Assembly: GCA_036745245.1 (NCBI GenBank)
Contig: DAIOGN010000034.1
Location: 1 to 25,529 of the forward strand
Direction: 5' to 3'
DNA length: 25,529 nucleotides
Source of the DNA: DAIOGN01 sp036745245
GTDB lineage: Bacteria; Zixibacteria; MSB-5A5; JAUVRN01
Shown here: positions 1 through 7,536 of the stretch, in pieces
How the letters are laid out: each line of letters starts with the position of its first letter
How positions within the stretch are numbered: the first letter of the stretch is position 1
The notes under the pieces: generated by a model
What the model was told of the DNA's origin: nothing
What the model saw: only the letters and a program-made list of their open reading frames with translations
Databases searched by the model: none
Program-made: the position numbers and the translations under genes

Positions 1-113
1 GCGCGTCCGTTTGTCGCAACGCCTTGCCACTGAAATCCAATTGGAAGCTGGAACGCGCTGGGCGGGTTCGTCGTCCACCCGACCCTCAAATCCAACGTCA
101 GGAGGAATGAGGA

Positions 114-158
114 ATGGCCGCACGTCATAGACTCGCCGAGGCGTTTCTTTTCCTGTAG
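114..158 (+). CDS. Possible 14-residue leader peptide or remnant ORF
   Basis: A very short ORF (starts MAARHRLAEA, ends FLFL) is preceded by a strong AGGAGG at 100-105 with 8 bases of spacing. The ribosome site is better than that of many real genes here, yet nothing about the peptide is recognisable. It could be a leader peptide of the gene starting at 249, a remnant of an upstream gene, or chance. The rest of 1-248 holds no coding region I can support; a GGGGAAGGG stretch at about 231-239 serves as ribosome site for the next gene. Confidence 0.2.
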   Translation: MAARHRLAEAFLFL

Positions 159-248
159 ACACCCGGAGGCGGCATTTCTACTTTCAGGGCCGTGCAAAGG
201 TACTGGTGTGAGTGGATGGGACGGTAGCCAGGGGAAGGGTTTCATTTC

Positions 249-1226
249 ATGAGTTCAGGACAAATCAGCAAGTTCATCAAGCATCATTTCCGGCATTTCA
301 ACGCGGCCGCCATGGTGGATGCAGCCGAGGCCTACAGCCGCCACCTGTCACAGGACGGCCGGATGATGGTCACGCTCGCCGGTGCGATGAGCACGGCGGA
401 GTTGGGCCTGTCGCTGGCCGAAATGATCCGCCGCGACAAGGTGCACGCCATTACCTGCACGGGCGCGAACCTGGAGGAAGACCTCTTCAATCTGGTCGCA
501 CACGACTTCTACGAGCGCGTTCCGCATTACCGCGACCTCACGCCGCAGGACGAACAGGGGTTGCTGAAGCGCCACATGAACCGGGTGACCGACACATGCA
601 TTCCCGAGGAAGAGGCCATGCGACGGCTCGAAGGCGCGCTCCTCGATGAGTGGATGAAGGCCGACGGAGCGGTCCAGCGATACTTCCCGCATGAATTCAT
701 GTATCGTGTTCTGCGCTCCGGCTCACTGAAGAAGTACTACCAGATCGACCCGAAGGACTCGTGGCTGGTGGCCGCCGCGGAGAAGAATCTGCCCGTCTGG
801 GTGCCCGGCTGGGAGGATTCAACGATGGGCAACATGTACTCCGGGCACTGCATCTCAGGTGACGTCAAGAATGTCCACACCGTCCGCACGGGCATCGAGT
901 ACATGATAACACTCGCAGAGTGGTATACGGAGACGTCTGAGAAACACTCCATCGGATTCTTCCAGATCGGCGGCGGGATTGCAGGCGATTTCCCGATATG
1001 CGTGGTGCCCATGCTGCATCAGGACCTTCGCCGTACCGATGTGCCGGTGTGGGGCTACTTCTGCCAGATCAGCGATTCGACCACATCCTACGGCTCGTAC
1101 TCGGGCGCGGTGCCGAACGAGAAAATCACGTGGGGAAAGCTCGCCATCGAGACGCCGAAATTCATCATCGAGTCGGACGCGTCGATCGTCGCTCCACTCA
1201 TGTTCGCGCTGGTGTTGGGAGAATGA
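249..1226 (+). CDS. Deoxyhypusine synthase-like protein lacking the usual catalytic lysine
   Basis: The 325-residue product belongs to the deoxyhypusine synthase fold family (NAD-dependent transfer of an aminobutyl group from spermidine). It is recognised from the C-terminal half: the GGG turn at 241-243, the ISDSTTSYGSYSGAVPNE stretch at 274-291, WGK at 295-297 and ESDASIVAPL at 308-317. In eukaryotic enzymes the lysine that carries the imine intermediate lies three residues after the GGG turn (GGGVVK); here the sequence is GGGIAG and that position is Gly246. As I recall, related bacterial proteins share the GGGIAGDFP form, so this is probably a subfamily trait rather than a broken gene. Bacteria lack eIF5A, so the substrate may be a free polyamine or something else. 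The ATG at 249 follows a GGGGAAGGG-type site. Family assignment is secure; activity is unknown. Confidence 0.88.
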   Translation: MSSGQISKFIKHHFRHFNAAAMVDAAEAYSRHLSQDGRMMVTLAGAMSTAELGLSLAEMIRRDKVHAITCTGANLEEDLFNLVAHDFYERVPHYRDLTPQDEQGLLKRHMNRVTDTCIPEEEAMRRLEGALLDEWMKADGAVQRYFPHEFMYRVLRSGSLKKYYQIDPKDSWLVAAAEKNLPVWVPGWEDSTMGNMYSGHCISGDVKNVHTVRTGIEYMITLAEWYTETSEKHSIGFFQIGGGIAGDFPICVVPMLHQDLRRTDVPVWGYFCQISDSTTSYGSYSGAVPNEKITWGKLAIETPKFIIESDASIVAPLMFALVLGE

Positions 1227-1296
1227 CACCTCTTGCAGCGCCCGGCTCATTCTGACGGCGCGTCTGTACCGGTGAATCACGCAGGAGGGAGTGGCT

Positions 1297-1860
1297 GTGG
1301 CAGTTGAAGGGCTCCCCATCGAAACGCGTTCACTTCTGATTCGGCACCTGGTTCCGGCGGATACTGCGTCCGTTCTCGCTCTCAGCCAGGAGTCGGCGTA
1401 CCGCACCTGGCTTCCAAGTCAGGTGTACAGAGATCGTGATCACGCCACCATGGCGCTCGAGTTCCTCATCCGCCAGTCTCTAGATCCGGGGCACCCGGGC
1501 CGAGGCCCGTATGTTCTCGCGATCGAGCATCGTGGGCTTGGTGCGCTTCTCGGTCATGTCGGATTCAGTCCGCATGACAGTGACGTTGAGATCGGCTTCG
1601 CCATTGCACAGGCTCACCAGGGCCAGGGCTATGCCACCGAGGCCATCGTGGCCGCAACCCGCTGGGCATTGCAGGCATTCGAACTGGCTACGATTGTCGG
1701 CATAACATCTGCCGCGAATGTTGCATCGAAGAAGACTCTCCTTCGAGCAGGGTTTGCGTGGCAGAGAGATCAGGCGATGGAGTTCCAGGGCACCGAACAG
1801 GACGTGAGTGTCTACATCATGACTCGTAGCTCGCCGAGCGAGTCAGGGGCTGGAACATAA
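1297..1860 (+). CDS. GNAT family N-acetyltransferase (RimJ/RimL type)
   Basis: A single-domain acetyltransferase of about 187 residues. The opening ETRSLLIRHLVPAD is typical of the RimJ/RimL branch (Acetyltransf_3), and QGQGYATEA is the acetyl-CoA pyrophosphate-binding motif A, followed by a helix and a strand before the SAANVASKKTLLRAGF motif that closes the fold. Such proteins acetylate protein N-termini, aminoglycosides or small amines; the substrate cannot be read from sequence. Two in-frame GTG starts exist, at 1291 and 1297. AGGAGG at 1283-1288 sits only 2 bases from the first but 8 from the second, so I chose 1297. It stands alone between the deoxyhypusine-synthase-like gene and a VOC gene. 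Confidence 0.88.
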   Translation: MAVEGLPIETRSLLIRHLVPADTASVLALSQESAYRTWLPSQVYRDRDHATMALEFLIRQSLDPGHPGRGPYVLAIEHRGLGALLGHVGFSPHDSDVEIGFAIAQAHQGQGYATEAIVAATRWALQAFELATIVGITSAANVASKKTLLRAGFAWQRDQAMEFQGTEQDVSVYIMTRSSPSESGAGT

Positions 1861-1920
1861 TTCCTGGGTGGCGGACCGCGCCCGGCCAGGACCCTCAACC
1901 AATCATGCGGAGAATGCGAA

Positions 1921-2289
1921 ATGGCATCGATCCGGTACTTCGTGAGCGACGTGGACGCTGCGATTGCCTTCTATACCGAGACGTGTGGATTCAGGCTGGT
2001 GCAGCAAATGGGGCCAGCCTTTGCCTACGTGTCAAGGGACGACCTTACACTCTGGCTGAGCGGACCTCAGAGTTCGGCGGCTCGCCCCATGCCTGATGGA
2101 CGCAGGCCGGAGAGTGGCGGATGGAACCGAATCGTGATCGAAGTCAGGGACCTCCCCGCGCGTGTCGCTGAAATGAAACAAGCCGGTGTCCGCTTTCGAA
2201 ATGAGATCGTCGTCGGACCGGGAGGGAAGCAGATCCTGGCCGACGACCCGGATGGCAACCCCGTGGAATTCTTTGAGCTTGCTCAGTAG
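1921..2289 (+). CDS. VOC family protein (glyoxalase/bleomycin-resistance fold)
   Basis: A 122-residue protein with two beta-alpha-beta-beta-beta modules. The first begins IRYFVSDVDAAIAFYTE, the usual start of a VOC domain with the AIxFY helix. The second ends with ADDPDGNPVEFFEL, whose DPDGNxxEF/L motif supplies a metal-ligand glutamate in many members. It may be a dioxygenase, a lyase or a drug-binding protein; the family is too broad for a substrate call. The ATG at 1921 has GGAG about 8 bases upstream. Only 34 bases separate it from the next start, so co-transcription is possible. Confidence 0.88.
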   Translation: MASIRYFVSDVDAAIAFYTETCGFRLVQQMGPAFAYVSRDDLTLWLSGPQSSAARPMPDGRRPESGGWNRIVIEVRDLPARVAEMKQAGVRFRNEIVVGPGGKQILADDPDGNPVEFFELAQ

Positions 2290-2323
2290 ATTCAACCACA
2301 CCACCAGCCTCTGGAGCCAACCA

Positions 2324-2761
2324 ATGCACGCACGAACCAGTGTCGCCTCACTCGGACTGCTGTTCCTCATGGGCGCGCCCGGCATCGCAGCCGCCGAGAC
2401 ACCGACAACAAACGAACAACGCGTCCGCGCCTACGTGTCGGCCTTCAACCAGCGAGAGATCGACACCATGATGAGCATGGTCTCAGACGACATCCAGTGG
2501 CTCAGCGTGGCGGGCGACACCATTGCCGTGGAGACCGAAGGCAAACCCAGGCTGCGCGAAAGCATGGCGTCCTATTTCAAGTCGATGCCGAGCGCCAAAT
2601 CGGAGCTGGAGTGGGTGCAGGCGACGGCGTCCAGGGTGGCGGCATTGGAGCGCGCTTCCTGGGAGGGCAAATCCGGCCCCAGGTCTCAGTCGAGTTTGTG
2701 CGTTTATGAGTTCCGCGACAGTCTGATTTCGCGGGTGTATTACTACCCTGTCGAGAAGTGA
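2324..2761 (+). CDS. Secreted SnoaL/NTF2-like protein
   Basis: The product (145 residues) starts with a clear signal peptide, MHARTSVASLGLLFLMG followed by a small-residue AAA cleavage region before Glu25. The mature part has the NTF2-like pattern: a helix with VRAYVSAFNQREIDTMMSMVSDDIQW, then strands including FRDSLISRVYYY near the C terminus. SnoaL-like proteins are small alpha+beta cones that act as cyclases, isomerases or binding domains. The frame stays open upstream to 2186, but the ATG at 2324 with GGAG at 2313-2316 and an immediate signal peptide fixes the start. Export to the periplasm is inferred. Substrate unknown. Confidence 0.78.
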   Translation: MHARTSVASLGLLFLMGAPGIAAAETPTTNEQRVRAYVSAFNQREIDTMMSMVSDDIQWLSVAGDTIAVETEGKPRLRESMASYFKSMPSAKSELEWVQATASRVAALERASWEGKSGPRSQSSLCVYEFRDSLISRVYYYPVEK

Positions 2762-2801
2762 GATCGCTGCCTGATCGGGAACCGCAGCGATCAGCGTACA
2801 C

Positions 2802-3671
2802 ATGACAACCTCTCAAGTCTGGCTCCGGATACCCGCGCTCACACGAGCCGTCGTGGCGGGTCTCGCCGTGGGCCTCCTGGGCACAGGGTCGTGGGCAAAG
2901 TTGATAGGCACGAACCTCAAGCATGGGTCGCAAGTTCCGTGGGCGGCGCCAGTGATGGCTTTCGTTCTGGCCGTGTGGTGGCTGTACTTCGTACGGGGGC
3001 GAGGCTGGCCCGCTGCTACGAAAGATGCCCGATGTCTGGGGGCACGCGCGAATTCAGTGCCGGAGCATCTCTGGGGTCCGGCGATTGGAGCCGGCGTACT
3101 TGGCCTGATCGGTGTTCTGCTTCTTCAAGGCGTTCTGGGTCGTCTCGTCACTCTACCACAGCAGCAAGAACTGGATCCCTCGAAGTACCCGCTGGCGACC
3201 GTGTTTGCATGGGTGGTCATGAGTTCTCTCGTGGCCGGGATAGTGGAAGAGACCGCGTTTCGCGGCTACATCCAGGGCGGAATCGAGCGGCGTCACGGTC
3301 CCCTGATCGCAATTCTTGTGACGGGCAGTTTGTTCGGACTGGCACACTTCGGCCATCCGGAAGTTGGGATCGTGCTTCTGCCCTATTACATCGCGGTCGC
3401 GGCGGTCTATGGGGGATTGGCGTACGCAACCAACTCGACCTTCCCGGGCATGGTGCTCCACGCGGGCGGGAACATGCTGTCCGCCTTCAGCCTGTTTACC
3501 CAGGGCCGGTCCGAGTGGCAGCTGGGGACGAGTCCATCGACGCTTGTGTGGGAGTCTGGCATCGACGCGGCGTTTGTGGGAATCGTCGTCCTGTTGCTCG
3601 TCGTTGCCGTGGTGGCCGGCCTGGCCTTCAGGTCGCTTGTTTTAGCTGGACGCGCGGCGCAACAGGTGTGA
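2802..3671 (+). CDS. CPBP family intramembrane glutamic metalloprotease
   Basis: A 289-residue polytopic membrane protein with the three CPBP (CAAX protease and bacteriocin-processing, 'Abi') motifs in order: EETAFRG with Glu149, Glu150 and Arg154; FGLAHFG with His182; and LHAGGN with His220 and Asn224. These are the metal-binding and catalytic residues of Rce1-like proteases. Hydrophobic segments lie at about 12-30, 48-64, 94-112, 133-148, 168-182, 190-208 and 255-280. Bacterial members process signalling peptides, give bacteriocin self-immunity or have unknown roles. The ATG at 2802 is 40 bases after the previous stop; the ribosome site is weak. All catalytic residues are intact. Confidence 0.9.
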   Translation: MTTSQVWLRIPALTRAVVAGLAVGLLGTGSWAKLIGTNLKHGSQVPWAAPVMAFVLAVWWLYFVRGRGWPAATKDARCLGARANSVPEHLWGPAIGAGVLGLIGVLLLQGVLGRLVTLPQQQELDPSKYPLATVFAWVVMSSLVAGIVEETAFRGYIQGGIERRHGPLIAILVTGSLFGLAHFGHPEVGIVLLPYYIAVAAVYGGLAYATNSTFPGMVLHAGGNMLSAFSLFTQGRSEWQLGTSPSTLVWESGIDAAFVGIVVLLLVVAVVAGLAFRSLVLAGRAAQQV

Positions 3672-3933
3672 AGGGGACAAGCATGCGGGCACCCGAGGCC
3701 GGTGTCGCTGTTGGATAGTTGAACGCGGCGATCGGGTACTGGGTCCGACTGAGGCAGCTCCCATCGTGGTTGCCTGAGCCCGGGCCACCCACAACCTTGC
3801 CTTCCATGTCGGCCTACAGGTACGACCATCGAGTCTCGACCATGAGACTGGCCAGACCCATGGCCCTGGCCGGCTACTCAGGCACTCCTCCTGGCCTTAC
3901 CCTGACTATGAATGAAATGCGGAATCAAATCAT
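3672..3933 (+). other. Intergenic stretch with no supported gene
   Basis: This 262-base gap has an open frame from 3719 whose translation shows no recognisable domain and which ends on the start of the next gene. A weak inverted repeat (GGCCAG, then CTGGCC about ten bases on) occurs near 3850-3872 without a T-tract, so I do not call a terminator. Nothing else is evident. Confidence 0.5.
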
Positions 3934-4662
3934 ATGAAAACAATCGGCATTGTCGCGCACAGCGTGGAGGGAGCCTCCCTCTGCTATCTCACCGCGTGTC
4001 ATGAAGGAGCCAGGCATCTCGGGCTTCACATGCATCCGACGATCGTCATGAGTTCGGTGCCCATGGGACTGAGCATGCCGGGCTGGCAGAGCAACAACTA
4101 CGCGGCCGTTGCGCGAAACCTTTCCCAGGGCGTGCAGATCGTCGCAGACGCGGGAGCCGATTTCTACGTGTGCCCCGACAACACTGCCCACATCGTGCTG
4201 GAGAAGATCGCTCGCGACCTGCCCATCCCGGGCCTGCACATCGCCGAGGTCGTGTGCCGCGAAATCGCGGCCGGGGGCTTTCGACACATTGGGCTGCTCG
4301 GCACCGAATGGACCATGACAGGGCCTGTGTACGCACAGGCGCTGGAGAAGCGCAACCTCACCTGTTCCATCCCGGAGGCCTCCATTCGGGAGAAGTTGCA
4401 TGCGGCCATCTTCCACGAGTTGTGCCAGGGGGTCTTCAAACCCGAGACGATTGCATTGTTCATCGAAGCGATTTCGGATCTGCGCCACAGAGGGGCCGAG
4501 TGTGTCATTCTTGGATGCACGGAGATTCCCCTCATCATCACGGCCGCCAATTCGCCGTTGCCGGTGCTCGATACGACGCGACTCGTGGCCAGGTACGCCG
4601 TTGCAGAGGCGCTCGACGACCGACCTGTCTCGAATTCGACCGGCTGGTTGGCCGAACCCTGA
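3934..4662 (+). CDS. Aspartate/glutamate racemase-like protein with asymmetric active site
   Basis: A 242-residue member of the PLP-independent Asp/Glu racemase family. It starts KTIGIVAHSVEGASLCYLT and has the second catalytic motif VILGCTEIPL with Cys195, Thr196 and Glu197. The first motif reads CPDNTAH (80-86): the residue just before Asn-Thr, where a catalytic cysteine is usual, is Asp82, and the nearest cysteine is Cys80. Two-cysteine members racemise both antipodes; the E. coli YgeA-type enzyme has Thr instead of the first cysteine and is stereospecific. This protein may therefore act on one enantiomer or as a decarboxylase or isomerase of the superfamily. The ATG at 3934 follows an A-rich leader. 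Family sure, substrate unknown. Confidence 0.85.
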   Translation: MKTIGIVAHSVEGASLCYLTACHEGARHLGLHMHPTIVMSSVPMGLSMPGWQSNNYAAVARNLSQGVQIVADAGADFYVCPDNTAHIVLEKIARDLPIPGLHIAEVVCREIAAGGFRHIGLLGTEWTMTGPVYAQALEKRNLTCSIPEASIREKLHAAIFHELCQGVFKPETIALFIEAISDLRHRGAECVILGCTEIPLIITAANSPLPVLDTTRLVARYAVAEALDDRPVSNSTGWLAEP

Positions 4663-4749
4663 TGGCCCGGCCCATCCGGGACTGACTTCGAGGCGCTGGA
4701 AGCCGGATCACGGTTGCCCGTGGGGTCGTTTCCTACCTAACGTTGGAGT

Positions 4750-4795
4750 GCACGCACTGCGTGCCGTTTGCCAACCGTCGCGATTCTCGCGAGAA
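4750..4795. promoter_or_regulatory. Two palindromes upstream of the GlsB-type gene
   Basis: GCACGCA at 4750-4756 is followed after one base by its complement TGCGTGC at 4758-4764. A perfect 12-base palindrome, TTCTCGCGAGAA, lies at 4784-4795, only 12 bases before the ATG at 4808 and touching its ribosome site. Position and symmetry suggest an operator or an RNA hairpin, but no regulator is identified. Confidence 0.35.
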
Positions 4796-4807
4796 AGGGA
4801 GCGTGCT

Positions 4808-5053
4808 ATGAACTTTCTATGGTTTCTCATCGTGGGTGCACTGGCCGGATGGCTGGCGGGGGTGATGGTGAAGGGTGGCGGTTCGGGCCTCGTGACCAAT
4901 CTCATCGTGGGCGTGATCGGTGCGCTTCTGGGTGGGTTTCTGTTCAGCCTCGTGGGTGCAACAGGCGGAGGCGGACTCCTGGGCAGCCTCCTGGTCGCCA
5001 CCATCGGCGCGGTGATTCTCCTCTTCATCGTGCGCAAGCTTAAGAAAGCGTAA
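4808..5053 (+). CDS. GlsB/YeaQ/YmgE family membrane protein
   Basis: An 81-residue, glycine-rich membrane protein with three hydrophobic segments at about 3-21, 29-50 and 55-75 and a basic tail RKLKKA. The starting pattern (MNFLWFLIVGALAGWLAG) and the GVIGALLGGFLF segment are hallmarks of the transglycosylase-associated/GlsB family. Members are small inner-membrane proteins induced by general stress in several bacteria; the molecular role is unknown. The frame is open far upstream (to 4400, through the racemase gene), but AAAGGGAG at 4794-4801 places the start at 4808. The palindromes just upstream could control it. Confidence 0.88.
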   Translation: MNFLWFLIVGALAGWLAGVMVKGGGSGLVTNLIVGVIGALLGGFLFSLVGATGGGGLLGSLLVATIGAVILLFIVRKLKKA

Positions 5054-5131
5054 CGCGGCGCACATCCGTGCAGGCAATGGCCCTGCACTCCGCTCGGATG
5101 AGTACGAGGCGTCCCTGATGAAAGCCACGGA

Positions 5132-5731
5132 ATGAGCCGATTCGTCGCATTGCTTCGCGGAATCAACGTGGGTGGCAAGAACATCATCAGGATGACCGAC
5201 CTGCGAAGCTGCTTTGAGAGTCTGGGGTACGCCGATGTGGATACCTACATCCAGAGCGGCAATGTGGTGTTTACAGCGAGTTCGACGAGCCCGGCCCGGC
5301 TGACCTCGGCCATCGAGACATCGCTGAGCGACAGATTCCGCTACAACTCGAGGGTGTGCGTGGTGTCCGCCGCATCACTTCAACGCATCGTGGCCGAGGC
5401 GCCGGACGGATTCGGCGGGGATCCGGATCGCTACCGTTACGATGTGATCTTTCTTCTGACCCCGATCACCTGCCGGGAGGTGATGGCCCAGGTGACGGCC
5501 AGAAGCGGTGTCGACACAGTGGCCCAGGGAGGCAGCGCACTCTACTTTCGCCGACTGAGCAGCAAGGCGGCTCAGAGTCAACTCAACAAGCTGATTCAGC
5601 AGCCCGTGTACAAGCACGTGACCATCCGCAACTGGAATACCACCACGAAGCTCCTCGACATGGTGTCCGACGCCGAGGCTCCGAAGAAGCGCACAAAGGC
5701 CAGCTCCAACCCGACAAGGAAGAACACATGA
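5132..5731 (+). CDS. DUF1697 family protein
   Basis: A 199-residue protein with the DUF1697 signature at its N terminus: FVALLRGINVGGKNIIRM, then TYIQSGNVVFTA around residues 37-49. The C-terminal part (KHVTIRNWNTTTKLLDM) is also typical. The family is widespread and of unknown function, with an alpha/beta fold of two ferredoxin-like halves. The tail is Lys/Arg-rich (APKKRTKASSNPTRKN). The ribosome site before ATG 5132 is weak. The stop at 5729-5731 overlaps the next start by four bases (ATGA), so the two genes are translationally coupled. Confidence 0.9.
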   Translation: MSRFVALLRGINVGGKNIIRMTDLRSCFESLGYADVDTYIQSGNVVFTASSTSPARLTSAIETSLSDRFRYNSRVCVVSAASLQRIVAEAPDGFGGDPDRYRYDVIFLLTPITCREVMAQVTARSGVDTVAQGGSALYFRRLSSKAAQSQLNKLIQQPVYKHVTIRNWNTTTKLLDMVSDAEAPKKRTKASSNPTRKNT

Positions 5732-6111
5732 TGGGCCTCAAGTTGCCGGTGCTGTTGCAAACCGTCGTCCTCCTGTCACTCTCCAACGTCTTTATGACCT
5801 TCGCGTGGTACGCCCACCTCAAGGAACTGAACAGCAAGCCGTGGGTGGTGGCGGCTCTCCTGAGCTGGGGCGTGGCGCTGTTCGAATACCTGCTTCAGGT
5901 GCCGGCCAACCGCATCGGGTATACGCAGTACAGCGTGGGCCAGCTCAAGATCCTGCAGGAGGTGATCACGCTCGCCGTGTTCGTGCCGTTTTCGCTGTAC
6001 TATCTCCGTCAGCCGCTGAAGCTCGACTACCTGTGGGCCGCCCTGTGCATTCTGGGAGCCGTGTACTTCGTGTTCAGGGGAAGCCAGCCCGCGGTCGGCG
6101 CCTCGCTCTGA
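5728..6111 (+). CDS. DUF486 (DMT-superfamily) membrane protein
   Basis: A 127-residue protein with four hydrophobic helices, of the DUF486 family in the drug/metabolite transporter superfamily. Characteristic stretches are NVFMTFAWYAHLK (near residue 22), EYLLQVPANRIGY (near 54) and the C-terminal ALCILGAVYFVFRG. One four-helix unit is half of an EmaA-type transporter, so a dimer would be expected. Its substrate is unknown. AAGGA at 5716-5720 and the ATGA overlap with the DUF1697 stop favour the start at 5728; the adjacent ATG at 5731 is the alternative. Confidence 0.88.
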   Translation: MMGLKLPVLLQTVVLLSLSNVFMTFAWYAHLKELNSKPWVVAALLSWGVALFEYLLQVPANRIGYTQYSVGQLKILQEVITLAVFVPFSLYYLRQPLKLDYLWAALCILGAVYFVFRGSQPAVGASL

Positions 6112-6232
6112 GTGCGGCGCAAGGGCACGCACCCGCCCGGGTGTTTCTGTTGACCCAGGTGCCGACGCCTCCGATCCTCTCCCCGAATCGCTCCTACGGA
6201 CAGCAGGAGCCATCCACATACAGAGGATTCGC

Positions 6233-6940
6233 ATGACGGCCGCAGACATTTTGAAGCAACTCAAGCCCCTGGGCAGCGAGACCTATCGCAAGGTGATGCG
6301 CGTCCACGGGATTCCCGAGCCCTTCTATGGCGTGAAGATCGAGGACCTTAAGAAGTTTCAGAAACGCATCAAGAAGGACTATCAGCTCTCATTGGATCTG
6401 TACAACACGGGCGTTTACGACGCCATGTACCTGGCCGGTCTCGTCGCCGATGAGGGGCGCATGACCAGAAAGGACCTTCAGGCCTGGCTCGACAAGGCGA
6501 ACTGCGGAGCGCTGATCGAGTACACGGTGCCTTGGGTGACGTCAGAGAGTGCGCACGGATTCGAACTCGCGAACAAGTGGATCGAGTCCTCCAAGGAGCG
6601 CGAAGCCATCGCCGGCTGGGCCACCTGGGGGAGCCTGGTGTCGATCACATCCGACGATGAACTCGATCTGGCCGAGCTGAAACGACTTCTCCAGCGTGTG
6701 GAAAAGACCATACACAAGCAACCGAATCGGGTACGCTACACCATGAACGGATTTGTCATCGCGGTGGGCGGCTACGTTAAGGATCTCACGAAGACCGCGC
6801 TCGAGGTGGGAAAAAACGTCGGCAAAGTGGACGTGGACATGGGTGGCACAGCCTGCAAGGTGCCGTACGCGCCTGAGTACATCCAGAAGATTCAGAAGCG
6901 TGGAACGATTGGCAGGAAGCGCAAATCCGCGAGGTGCTGA
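6233..6940 (+). CDS. AlkD-like DNA alkylation repair protein
   Basis: A 235-residue all-helical HEAT-like repeat protein of the DNA alkylation repair (AlkC/AlkD) family, which removes alkylated purines without base flipping. Recognisable stretches are YRKVMRVHGIPEPFYGVKI at 18-36, AGWATWGSLVSITSDDELD near 122-140, and GKVDVDMGGTACKVPYAPEYI near the end. The subfamily with the conserved VDMGxTACKVP tail is common in Bacteroidota and related phyla and is less well studied than Bacillus AlkD. The C terminus is basic (GRKRKSARC). AGAGGA lies about 7 bases before ATG 6233. Activity on alkylated bases is inferred from family membership only. Confidence 0.82.
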   Translation: MTAADILKQLKPLGSETYRKVMRVHGIPEPFYGVKIEDLKKFQKRIKKDYQLSLDLYNTGVYDAMYLAGLVADEGRMTRKDLQAWLDKANCGALIEYTVPWVTSESAHGFELANKWIESSKEREAIAGWATWGSLVSITSDDELDLAELKRLLQRVEKTIHKQPNRVRYTMNGFVIAVGGYVKDLTKTALEVGKNVGKVDVDMGGTACKVPYAPEYIQKIQKRGTIGRKRKSARC

Positions 6941-6960
6941 CCCAGGGGAGGATGGAGCAG

Positions 6961-7458
6961 ATGGAGTCGGTGAGGTCGTGGGTCTTAACACTTGCGGTGA
7001 TCGCAGTCTGTATGTCGCTTGGCGGAGCCTGCTATGAATCGGTGGTGATGGCTCCCAATTATTCGGTGAACGTGCCGGAATCGTTGACGCACGCGCGGGG
7101 CTTCCTAACGCAATCGCACCCGGGGAATTACTTCCGCGTGCTTGCGCCCGCCACCCAGGTGCTTCTGCTGCTGTCGGTGCTTCTCAACTGGCGGACACGC
7201 AAGGCCCGCTGGTGGCTGGTGACCGCCTTCGCGCTCATGGTGCTCACGGATGTCATCACGTACACCTTTCACTATCCACGCAATGACCTCATGTTCGTGC
7301 AGCCGCTCGAGAACTCCACCCCCGAGGCACTGGAAACCGCGGCCCGGGAGTGGGGCACCGGGAACTACGCGCGCATTGCGCTCATCGCCGGTTCCGCTGT
7401 AGTTGCCTTGCGCGGATTGAAAGCCTGCTGGGGCGCCGCCATGGAGGCGGCAGGTTGA
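6961..7458 (+). CDS. DUF1772-like four-helix membrane protein
   Basis: A protein of about 165 residues with hydrophobic helices at about 5-25 (VLTLAVIAVCMSLGGACYES), 56-73 (ATQVLLLLSVLL), 80-97 (WWLVTAFALMVLTDVIT) and near the C terminus (IALIAGSAVVALRG). The layout, the GGACYESVV motif in the first helix and the THARGF/FFxPL-like loops fit the DUF1772/anthrone oxygenase-like family, whose bacterial members are mostly uncharacterised. The frame is open from 6934, overlapping the AlkD-like stop, but AGGGGAGG at 6944-6951 is 9 bases from ATG 6961 and immediately abuts ATG 6952, so 6961 is preferred. Confidence 0.7.
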   Translation: MESVRSWVLTLAVIAVCMSLGGACYESVVMAPNYSVNVPESLTHARGFLTQSHPGNYFRVLAPATQVLLLLSVLLNWRTRKARWWLVTAFALMVLTDVITYTFHYPRNDLMFVQPLENSTPEALETAAREWGTGNYARIALIAGSAVVALRGLKACWGAAMEAAG

Positions 7459-7536
7459 GAATGGGCGTGCTCCTCCGGACCCGCTCACGCTTCGTACTCA
7501 AATGAACGTCGGAACCTCAAGATCGGAATCGAAATC

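Noticed and set aside
3719..3937. 72-codon plus-strand frame between the CPBP and racemase genes
   Set aside because: No ribosome site, no recognisable motif, and it runs into the racemase start.
4738..4752. AACGTTGGAG as a possible integron attC core site
   Set aside because: The expected GTTRRRY pattern is not met at its last position, and no paired R-box or typical attC arm was found nearby.
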